DNA of 53,666 bases, taken from the NCBI GenBank assembly GCA_028713655.1, contig JAQTNW010000022.1, positions 1 through 53,666 of the forward strand, written 5' to 3'. Positions 1 to 5,660 of the stretch are shown piece by piece. This DNA comes from Candidatus Methylacidiphilales bacterium. GTDB taxonomy: Bacteria; Verrucomicrobiota; Verrucomicrobiia; Methylacidiphilales; JAAUTS01. How positions within the stretch are numbered: the stretch's first letter is position 1; each line of letters starts with the position of its first letter. The notes under the pieces are model-generated. The model did no database searches, had not been told where the DNA came from, and saw nothing but the letters and a program-made list of their open reading frames with translations. The translations under genes and the position numbers were made by a program.

Positions 1-85
1 TAAGGTGCTTCGCTTCCTTCCGCCGCTGAATGTGGAGCAGGCGCATTTGGAAGAGGCTCTGGAGATAATCAAAAAGACATTATGA
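1..85 (+). CDS. argD: 3' end of acetylornithine aminotransferase (argD-like), partial
   Basis: An open frame enters from the window edge and is read from base 2 to a TGA at 83-85. It encodes about 27 residues, beginning KVLRFLPPLNV and ending in an acidic helix (EEALEIIKKTL). The LRFLPPLN-type ending is typical of class III aminotransferases of the ArgD/AstC group. Its TGA overlaps the ATG of the next gene (ATGA at 82-85), which is an ornithine carbamoyltransferase, so an arginine-biosynthesis argD-argF operon is the natural reading. Only the last strand and helix are visible, so the exact aminotransferase subtype is inferred from context. Confidence 0.6.
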   Translation, partial: KVLRFLPPLNVEQAHLEEALEIIKKTL

Positions 86-973
86 GAAGCTTTTTTAAGA
101 GTTCATGATTTTTCGCGGGACGAAGCCTATGAGATATTCCGGCTCGCCAAGCAGTTCAAAGTGCAGCGGGGCCGGTTTCATGCCGATTTGCTGCGGGGCC
201 AGACCTACGCCTTGATTTTTTCAAAAAGCTCGACGCGCACCCGCGTTTCATTCGAGGTCGGCATACGCGAGCTGGGCGGGCAGACGATTTTTTTGAATGC
301 GGGCGACATCCAGTTGGGGCGGGGGGAACCGATCATCGATACCGCGCGTGTGCTGGGCCAAATGGTCCACGGCGCGGTGATCCGCACCTTCGCGCAGGAG
401 GATGTGGATCTTTTTTCGACGTACTCGGGATTGACAACCATCAATGCGTTGACGGATGAAGAGCATCCCTGCCAGATCCTGACGGATATTTTCACCTACG
501 AGGAAAAGCGCGGCACGATCCAGGGAAAAAAGGTGGCGTTTATCGGCGATGCGGATTGCAATGTGGCGCGCTCATTTGTACATGCGGCCAGGATTTTCGA
601 TTTCAATCTGGTTTGCGCGGCGCCGGAAGGCTATCAAACGCGAGTTACGAATTCGCACACCGGATTGACAGACGACGTGCATGAAGCGGCAAAGAATGCG
701 GATCTGCTCTACACGGATGTGTGGATTTCCATGGGCAAGGAAAGCGAAGCCGAAAATCGGATCAAGGCCTTCCAAGGTTATCAAATCAACGAGGGCCTGT
801 TGAAGCTCGCGAAGAAAGACTGCATGGTGCTGCATTGCCTGCCGGCGTACCGCGGCAAAGAGATCACGGAAGACGTACTGGAAAGCCACGCGACGGATAT
901 TTTCGAGCAGGCCGGAAATCGTCTCCCGGTCCAGCAGGGTATCATTGCCTATCTTAAAGGCGTCCGGCCTTAG
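82..973 (+). CDS. argF: ornithine carbamoyltransferase, apparent frameshift near N-terminus
   Basis: The enzyme makes citrulline from ornithine and carbamoyl phosphate in arginine synthesis. Visible motifs are SSTRTRVSFE (carbamoyl-phosphate loop), EEHPCQILTD, DVWISMGKE and HCLPAYRGKEI (ornithine loop). The best start is ATG 82, which overlaps the argD stop as ATGA, but that frame dies after MRSFFKSS at a TGA. Removing one T from the T6 run at 91-96 gives MRSFLRVHDFSRDEAYEIF, which joins the main frame and yields about 296 residues, close to the family's usual 300-310. The in-frame GTG at 161 would lose about 27 N-terminal residues that are plainly coding in pattern. Either the run length is a sequence error or the gene is frameshifted; the rest is intact. 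Confidence 0.9.
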
Positions 974-1377
974 CAAGTTTTGTTGTCCGAATGCCATAAA
1001 ATCCATTTCGCGCCAAGGGCACAAAGCCCGCCAAGAAACAAAAACATTGGAAGTTGGCCACAAAAAGACGCAAAAATTAAAAAACTGGTTTTCAAACCAC
1101 AAAATACACGAAAATCACGAACAAAAATGCGGATTAGTTCCAGTTTGAAGTCTTCCGCATTCTGCATTTCCCATCTGTGTTCTCCGTGGCTCCGTGAGAG
1201 AAACGTGCTCTGCCTTTCACCCGCGCTCATCTGTGTAATCTGCGGTTAAACCTTTCCGTTCTTTGCGAACTTTCTGTAAAACTGTGTTCATCCGTGGTTA
1301 AGGAAATGCGTTTTTTTGTGTCTTGGCGTCTTATTTGAATTTCTTGTAAAAACATTAAAAATGCCAATCCTTATCTT
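974..1377. repeat. intergenic array of quasi-9-nt words, copy A
   Basis: This 404-base gap between argF and the SDR gene holds no convincing gene. The left half (about 1006-1125) is purine-rich with words such as CGCCAAGGGCACAAAG, CCACAAAAAGACGCAAAAA and CACAAAATACACGAAAATCACGAA. The right half (about 1155-1370) carries the same kind of words on the other strand, such as CTGTGTTCTCCGTGGCTCCG, ATCTGTGTAATCTGCGGTT and TTCATCCGTGGTTAA. The two halves therefore form a long, imperfect inverted arrangement. Similar text recurs in other gaps of the window. Confidence 0.7.
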
Positions 1378-2139
1378 ATGAAGATCGATCTCTCGGGAAA
1401 AACGGCCCTGGTCACGGGCTCTGCAGGTGAATTGGGCCGGGTTATTTCCCTGACCCTGGCTGAATGCGGGGCCGACGTGGTCCTCCATTACATGAGCAAA
1501 AAGGAACGGGCACTCGAAGTGCAGAAAAAGATCAGGAAGCTGAGACGCCGCGCCTGGATCGTGCAGGCCGACCTGGGTCAGCCTGACGGTGTGAAATCCT
1601 TGCACGCCCAACTGAAAAAGGCCGGTGTTTTTCCCGACATCCTTGTCAATAACGCTGTGAGCCAATATCCGTGGAAACCGGTCTTGAAGCAGTCGCCGGA
1701 AGATTACGAGAGCCAGTTCCGTACCTGTGTGATGCAAAATGTACTCATGGCGCAGGCGTTCGCGCCCTCGATGATCAAAAAGAAATGGGGCCGCATCATC
1801 GCGATTTCAACCGAGTGCGCGATGCAGTGCCTGCCGACCCAATCGGCGTATGTCGCGGGCAAGCGCGGATCCGACGGGGTCTTGCGGGTGCTGGCGCGCG
1901 AAATCGGAAAGCACGGAGTGACTGTCAACCAGGTGGCGCCCGGTTGGACGATCAGTGAGCGCGACCGCCTGAGCGGAACGGAAAGGCAGAAGGCTTATGA
2001 ACGAAATGTTCCGCTGAACCGGCGGGGTGAAGACCGGGAAATCGCACAGGCTGTCGCCTTTCTCGCGTCCGATCTGGCCTCGTTCATCACCGGGGCTTGG
2101 CTTCCGGTCTGCGGCGGGAATGTCATGCCGGCGATTTAG
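1378..2139 (+). CDS. SDR-family oxidoreductase
   Basis: This is a classical short-chain dehydrogenase/reductase of 253 residues with a Rossmann fold. TGSAGELG near residue 14 is the TGxxxGxG cofactor loop, NNAVSQ near residue 90 matches the NNAG motif, and YVAGK near residue 158 holds the catalytic Tyr and Lys. Thirteen residues before the Tyr, where the catalytic Ser normally sits, the sequence reads ISTECAM, with Thr at the usual position and Ser just before it. The C-terminal PGW and FLASDLASFITGAWLPVCGG segments are typical of FabG-like members. The substrate cannot be read from sequence. It stands alone between a repeat array and the integron cassettes. Confidence 0.85.
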   Translation: MKIDLSGKTALVTGSAGELGRVISLTLAECGADVVLHYMSKKERALEVQKKIRKLRRRAWIVQADLGQPDGVKSLHAQLKKAGVFPDILVNNAVSQYPWKPVLKQSPEDYESQFRTCVMQNVLMAQAFAPSMIKKKWGRIIAISTECAMQCLPTQSAYVAGKRGSDGVLRVLAREIGKHGVTVNQVAPGWTISERDRLSGTERQKAYERNVPLNRRGEDREIAQAVAFLASDLASFITGAWLPVCGGNVMPAI

Positions 2140-2345
2140 CAGGACATTGGAGGAGTGGACCGAGCATTTCTGTCAATGTCAAGCCGCCTGCTCGCGACGG
2201 ATGTCGGAGTTGACTCCATTAAACTCAGCAGATCTTACCATCGTTCACCGCGTCCTCTGCTCCCCTCTGTCCTCCCCCGAAGAAAGTAAAACCGCATGAA
2301 AAAACGGAATACCAGAAGTGTCTCAACCCTTGACAATAGCAGCCA

Positions 2346-2444
2346 TATCAACGAAAAAAGCTGAGCCACCGCCGACCCGCGGCGTGAACCGCGACCGCGG
2401 AACTGACCGCGCCAACGGCGGTTGGCTCCGGCGACTTGTTATGT
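2346..2444 (-). other. attC recombination site D (terminal)
   Basis: Read on the minus strand the site runs from ACATAAC (2444-2438) to GTTGATA (2352-2346), 99 bases in all. The inner arms AGCCAACCGCCG and CGGCGGTGGCT pair around a GC-rich loop. The TAA stop of the membrane-protein cassette lies inside the first core box. No further cassette ORF follows it towards the SDR gene, so it is the distal end of the array. Confidence 0.8.
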
Positions 2445-2801
2445 GGCATCGTCATGCTTGGTCATCTTTCGGTTCAGTGGGAAGCTGCGTATAAAAGCTA
2501 ACGCTACCCAAATGATAACAATGTCAAAAATGATATGAGCCAGACTGCGTGGGCCGACCCAAAGCCGATACCCGGTATCCACAAGCATAACTACGCCAAT
2601 GCAAGCAAAGAAAAGCTGACACCACCTCGACCCACGACTTAAAGCAAATATCGCGCAGAAAGTAAACGACCATCCCAAAATGCTCAAGATGTAGCTCATC
2701 GTGGAAACGTGGTAAGGCAAATCTCCACGAAGCTGGCTAGGCAGTCCAGCCAACAACATCAACACCGGAATCAGAAGCAGCCAAGGTGTGAATGATTTCA
2801 T
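2439..2801 (-). CDS. cassette-encoded small membrane protein
   Basis: The 120-residue product has four predicted hydrophobic spans: FTPWLLLIPVLMLLAGL near the N-terminus, a stretch around YILSILGWSFTFCAIFAL, another around CQLFFACIGVVMLV, and AHIIFDIVIIWVALAFI near the end, followed by a charged tail. I chose ATG 2801 because it is the first ATG after the attC core at 2816-2822; the longer frame would put its first eleven codons in and around the attC. The stop TAA falls in the core box of attC D. I do not recognise the family, and the function is unknown. A small polytopic membrane protein is a common type of cassette cargo. Confidence 0.7.
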   Translation of the reverse strand: MKSFTPWLLLIPVLMLLAGLPSQLRGDLPYHVSTMSYILSILGWSFTFCAIFALSRGSRWCQLFFACIGVVMLVDTGYRLWVGPRSLAHIIFDIVIIWVALAFIRSFPLNRKMTKHDDAT

Positions 2802-2815
2802 AAGCGTGTGCTGCC

Positions 2816-2914
2816 GCCTAACGATGGAACTCACACACGCCGGGCCAAATGACGCTGCCCGCGAAGCGGAACTGCGACGGCCATCCGGCGTTGTGTGCAG
2901 TGATCTGGTTAGGC
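2816..2914 (-). other. attC recombination site C
   Basis: The 99-base site is bounded by a perfect pair of cores, GCCTAAC and GTTAGGC, at its two ends. The arms GCACACAACGCCGG and CCCGGCGTGTGTGAG pair, and a small inner hairpin (CCGCTTCGCGG) forms the tip. The stop TAA of the upstream cassette gene (2909-2911) is within the first core box. This is the clearest attC in the window. Confidence 0.92.
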
Positions 2915-3403
2915 CACATTTGGCGTCTCCACATAGTATGGTGGAAATAATCTTCCGACTGGCTTCTTCGGTAAACGCCCTCGCTGCTGTATGGACTCAA
3001 TGTGATGGTCACGACAAAACACACTAAGTCGTAATGCACGCTGCTGGCAACCTTCGATTCGGCATGGTGAGTCGCCAACCTCGAACTTGGAACGAGCGAA
3101 CAAATCGCGCATGACGGCTGAATAAATCATCATGGCTGCGGGTTGCTGATACGGTTCGCGCTCCCACTCCGCGACCTCAATCGGTGGAACCTGAAACAAA
3201 TACTCCTGATCCGCGAAATTCCACTCATGACCGCTCTGCCAAAGCTGGCCGCAATCAGGGCAGCGAAACAGATAAATCCGCAGCTCGGTGTTCTCTGCAA
3301 TCTGGGTAAGACGCTTGCGAATTGCCGGCGACTGTTTGATGCGCCGAGTGATGCTCTGGCGATCAAGCTCGATGGGCTGAAATTGGGCGCAATCGCAAGG
3401 CAT
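2909..3403 (-). CDS. cassette-encoded cysteine-rich protein, putative zinc binding
   Basis: The 164-residue soluble protein begins MPCDCAQFQPIELDR, with a CxC pair at residues 3-5. It carries FRCPDCGQLWQ near residue 53, then CRIEGCQQRA and VFCRDHH near residues 118-138. The CxC plus CPDCG and the later C-x4-C...C-x2-HH cluster look like two zinc sites, but I cannot name the family. Its ATG lies 14 nt after attC core GTTAGGC (3423-3417) and its stop TAA lies inside the core of attC C, so the gene fills its cassette exactly. Function unknown; metal binding is inferred from the cysteine spacing only. Confidence 0.75.
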   Translation of the reverse strand: MPCDCAQFQPIELDRQSITRRIKQSPAIRKRLTQIAENTELRIYLFRCPDCGQLWQSGHEWNFADQEYLFQVPPIEVAEWEREPYQQPAAMMIYSAVMRDLFARSKFEVGDSPCRIEGCQQRALRLSVFCRDHHIESIQQRGRLPKKPVGRLFPPYYVETPNVA

Positions 3404-3416
3404 GGTGTGTTTTGTG

Positions 3417-3536
3417 GCCTAACGACATCGATGACTCAAGACCACTTGGTTCTGGCACTGGCCATGCTTCCGCATGGACTGTGACAGAACTTCGAGCGTA
3501 GCGAGAATGGTCTTTGAGTCCATCGACTGGTTCGGT
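3417..3536 (-). other. attC recombination site B
   Basis: At 120 bases this is the longest attC here, from ACCGAAC (3536-3530) to GTTAGGC (3423-3417) on the minus strand. The long arms CGATGGACTCAAAGACCATT and AAGTGGTCTTGAGTCATCG pair with small bulges, and a second hairpin (CCATGCGGAAGCATGG) forms the tip. It separates the exported-protein cassette from the zinc-protein cassette. Confidence 0.9.
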
Positions 3537-3539
3537 GTT

Positions 3540-3992
3540 TTATTTCAAGGCTTCCCCTTTTGCATTGACCTTCGACAGTGATAAAACAATAGAAAGGCCG
3601 TCGCCCAAATCCGTTTTTACATCCTTTCCGGCTTCACTCAAGCCGGACAACATAAATTCTTGTGTTTTAAAGAAAGAAACGGATTGGGTTGCCTCATCCT
3701 TTGTCTTTTGACGCTCCCGAAGAGTCAAGAGACATGAGTACTTTATCTTTCCGTCTTTGAAATCGGCAATGGAATCAAAAATGATGCCAACGGGTAAAGA
3801 TCGGTTTCCTGGATCTTTATAATCCTGGGTCACGGCGAGCTGACTGGCCTTCCCGGGAAGCACAATCACAGAAGGTGTTTGCATGGTATTGCCGTCACGA
3901 AGGACCTTTAGGGCAATACGAATGTGGTCAACTTCGGCATGTGCTGTGACAAGCGAAAGGGATGCCAAAACAATGGTTAGTATAATTTTCAT
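3540..3992 (-). CDS. cassette-encoded exported protein of unknown function
   Basis: The 150-residue product starts MKIILTIVLASLSLVTAHAE, a clear Sec signal peptide with likely cleavage after AHA. The mature part is a mixed alpha/beta domain of about 130 residues without cysteines and with many Lys, Asp and Ser residues. I see no catalytic motif. ATG 3992 is 8 nt after the core of attC A, and the TAA (3540-3542) is just before the core of attC B. The segment SVIVLPGKASQL...LPVGIIFDSIADFKDGKIKYS suggests a beta-sandwich of periplasmic type, but that is a guess. Cassette proteins with signal peptides are frequent in environmental integrons. Confidence 0.75.
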   Translation of the reverse strand: MKIILTIVLASLSLVTAHAEVDHIRIALKVLRDGNTMQTPSVIVLPGKASQLAVTQDYKDPGNRSLPVGIIFDSIADFKDGKIKYSCLLTLRERQKTKDEATQSVSFFKTQEFMLSGLSEAGKDVKTDLGDGLSIVLSLSKVNAKGEALK

Positions 3993-3995
3993 ATT

Positions 3996-4484
3996 TTACA
4001 CCGAACGACCAGGATGAGCCATGACGAGGAGAGCGTCACTGGCGTTCGATTGAAACCGTGACCTGACCGCGCTCCTCGTAATTGGCTCGATCCGCTGGTT
4101 AGCTTTTTTTCCGAATACCTCATCATAAACTTTCGCCTGGTAGATGTCGTGCAACATCTCCCCGTGGGTGTTGTTCAGGCGTACAACGCCACTGGCATCT
4201 TCGAAACTCAAGACAAGCTGCCCCTTTTCTTCGCGGCTCTCGATAGCACGCACACCGTCGAGAACTCCCAACATCCCGAAAATGGCCGCATGGACAGATC
4301 GCGTGACAATCGTCCGAACAATCTCTTGCTCTTCTTGCTTAAGGCCGCCGAACCATTGAGACGCCGCAACAAGGCTAGCTCTCGGCTGCCGCCCACTTGG
4401 CTTTCGCAGCGACGACTCGATACCGATGATGGCGGAATCGTGAACCACGATCTTGAGGGCGTCGATGAACTCGTCAGCGTTCAT
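3996..4484 (-). CDS. cassette-encoded hypothetical protein whose frame reads through attC
   Basis: The 162-residue product begins MNADEFIDALKIVVHDSAI and contains a conserved-looking core (ASQWFGGLKQEEQEIVRTI, FGMLGVLDGVRAIE, LNNTHGEMLHDIYQ). It resembles small uncharacterised alpha/beta proteins that I recall from many bacteria, but no function is known to me. The family-like part ends near KVYDEVFGKK. The last roughly 37 residues, from ANQRIEPI to HPGRSV, are encoded by attC A itself (4104-4000), and the stop TAA at 3996-3998 lies only four bases before the ATG of the next cassette gene. This is the first cassette after the attI-like site, the position usually best expressed. Confidence 0.75.
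   Translation of the reverse strand: MNADEFIDALKIVVHDSAIIGIESSLRKPSGRQPRASLVAASQWFGGLKQEEQEIVRTIVTRSVHAAIFGMLGVLDGVRAIESREEKGQLVLSFEDASGVVRLNNTHGEMLHDIYQAKVYDEVFGKKANQRIEPITRSAVRSRFQSNASDALLVMAHPGRSV
4000..4104 (-). other. attC recombination site A
   Basis: This 105-base site runs from AGCTAAC (4104-4098) to GTTCGGT (4006-4000) on the minus strand. Arms GAGCCAATTACGAGGAGCG and CTCTCCTCGTCATGGCTC pair, with single unpaired bases as usual in attC. The upstream ORF has no stop before it and is translated through the whole site. Confidence 0.9.
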
Positions 4485-4491
4485 TTCTTTT

Positions 4492-4563
4492 GGCTAACAG
4501 TTTTATTGAACCACCGGTGCTTGTATCCTGATCAAGCGCACTAGTGCTGTATCACGGATCAAG
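4492..4563 (-). other. attI-like site: lone core GTTAGCC with two upstream direct repeats
   Basis: Ahead of the first cassette gene the minus strand has a lone core, GTTAGCC (4498-4492), eight bases before the ATG. Unlike the four attC sites it is not followed outward by a palindrome. Instead there are two 20-base near-identical direct repeats, GTGCTTGTATCCTGATCAAG at 4517-4536 and GTGCTGTATCACGGATCAAG at 4544-4563 (plus-strand spelling). A simple core plus two direct integrase-binding repeats is the known layout of attI. The integrase gene expected beyond it is absent. Confidence 0.5.
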
Positions 4564-4883
4564 GCAACCTGTAAGGGCAGGCTTTGCTTATGGCATTGCA
4601 TTCCTGAAACTTACACCCGCATGCACCTCCAAAACAAGGTGAAATTGGGTGTAAACTCCAGGTTTAAAGTTCGCTCTGGCGAATCCGTCCGGTGCCGGAT
4701 TTTCAGTGTTGAGTTTCAAGTTGGCTGTCAGTTATCTGCATGAATCCGCGTTCAGCTGCGGTTGAAACGGATTCCTTTGCGGGGTGGGCGAGCTTGGCGC
4801 GAAACCCAATCCCTTTTTCTTCCCACTTGTCAGTTTTGATGGTGCAAACGCTCTGCCGGGTGGTAAAACGGAGCGGGTGTAAA
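4564..4883. repeat. gap with a symmetric 60-bp dyad at 4603-4662
   Basis: This gap lies where an integrase gene would be expected and has no credible ORF. It holds one notable structure. CCTG (4603-4606) and TTACACCC (4611-4618) pair with GGGTGTAA (4647-4654) and CAGG (4659-4662). Inside, CACCT (4624-4628) pairs with AGGTG (4637-4641) around an 8-base loop. The internal loops are exactly 4/4 and 5/5 bases, so the element is symmetric over 60 bp. It could be a protein-binding dyad, a terminator without a T-tract, or an attachment-like site. Confidence 0.55.
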
Positions 4884-5651
4884 ATGCAGATCCTGAGAAA
4901 AATACTGAACCACGTTCCAGGTCTGAAACGCCTGTTGAGGCCGCTGTATTACCATCTGCACTGCCTTTTTTATGGAATACCACCCGTGTCCGACTCCGGA
5001 ATCAGCAGGGAACTGATTCGGGACTGCGTCGGCAGGGAAGACCCCACGATTCTTGAGATTGGCTGCAATGACGGGACCGACACCCTCAGGTTTCTTGAGA
5101 TGTTCAAAAACCCGAAAATTTATTGCTTCGAACCCGATCCGCGCGCAATCGCCCGCTTCAAGGCGAAGGTCGGAGAGCGTTCCAATGTCCACCTCTATGA
5201 GATGGCCTTGAGCGACCGCAATGGTGAGGCCACATTTTACCAAAGCGGCGGCCGGAAAAACGTGGAATCGGCCCAGGCAATGCCCGAAGGATGGGACATG
5301 TCAGGATCAATCCGCCCACCCAAGGAACATCTCAAGGTAAACCCATGGGTTACATTTGACCGGAAAATATCCGTTCGCACATCGACTTTGGATTCCTGGC
5401 TCAGAACGCAGGGCATCGCGACTGTTGATTTCATCTGGCTGGATGTCCAGGGTGCGGAGATGGACGTATTTCGCGGCGGCAGCAACACCCTGGCAAGCAC
5501 GCGTTTTATTTACACCGAATACAGCAATCAGGAATTATACAAGGGCCAGCCGAATTTGAGGCAGTTGATGAAGTATCTAAGGGAATTTAATTTTGATATC
5601 CTGGCCCGATACCGCAATGACGTGCTGTTTGTGAACAAGCGATTTGCGTGA
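4884..5651 (+). CDS. FkbM-family SAM-dependent methyltransferase
   Basis: The 255-residue product has ILEIGCNDGTDT (SAM-binding motif I) near residue 60, CFEPDP (acidic end of strand 2) near residue 83, and FIWLDVQGAEMDVFRGG near residue 190, the DVxGxE motif characteristic of FkbM methyltransferases. Such enzymes usually O-methylate sugars or small hydroxyl groups on surface glycans. I chose ATG 4884 because GGAG sits about 10 bases upstream and the product then starts MQILRKILNHVPGLKRLL; the longer frame from 4740 adds 48 residues without a family pattern. It lies beside the cassette array, with only 9 bp to the convergent lpd stop. The acceptor is unknown. Confidence 0.85.
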   Translation: MQILRKILNHVPGLKRLLRPLYYHLHCLFYGIPPVSDSGISRELIRDCVGREDPTILEIGCNDGTDTLRFLEMFKNPKIYCFEPDPRAIARFKAKVGERSNVHLYEMALSDRNGEATFYQSGGRKNVESAQAMPEGWDMSGSIRPPKEHLKVNPWVTFDRKISVRTSTLDSWLRTQGIATVDFIWLDVQGAEMDVFRGGSNTLASTRFIYTEYSNQELYKGQPNLRQLMKYLREFNFDILARYRNDVLFVNKRFA

Positions 5652-5660
5652 GACCCTGTG

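Larger units (their letters stand above)
2346..4563 (-). mobile_element. integron gene-cassette array without integrase (CALIN-like), four cassettes
   Basis: Four minus-strand genes are each followed by an attC-type imperfect palindrome, at 4000-4104, 3417-3536, 2816-2914 and 2346-2444. The palindromes are bounded by core sites resembling RYYYAAC and GTTRRRY. Genes are packed with almost no spacing, start 7-14 nt after a core site and stop in or beside the next one, which is how integron cassettes are built. The entry side at 4492-4563 has a single core site preceded by two direct repeats, as in attI sites. No tyrosine recombinase of the IntI type is encoded anywhere in the window, so this is either an integrase-less cluster or a decayed chromosomal integron. 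The cassette genes look more AT-rich than their neighbours. Confidence 0.85.

Noticed and set aside
161-973. GTG 161 as the true start of argF
   Set aside because: It would drop about 27 residues that match the family once one T is removed upstream, and the ATG at 82 overlaps the argD stop in the usual way.
974-1377. CRISPR array
   Set aside because: The repeated words are only about 9 nt, imperfect and without spacers of constant length, and no cas genes are present.
2143-2180. Inverted repeat GACATTG/CAATGTC after the SDR gene as a terminator
   Set aside because: Arms are only 7 bp with a 24-base loop and no T-tract.
4740-4883. Remnant of an integrase gene or N-terminal extension of the FkbM protein
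   Set aside because: The 48 extra residues show no tyrosine-recombinase or FkbM features, and a ribosome site precedes ATG 4884.
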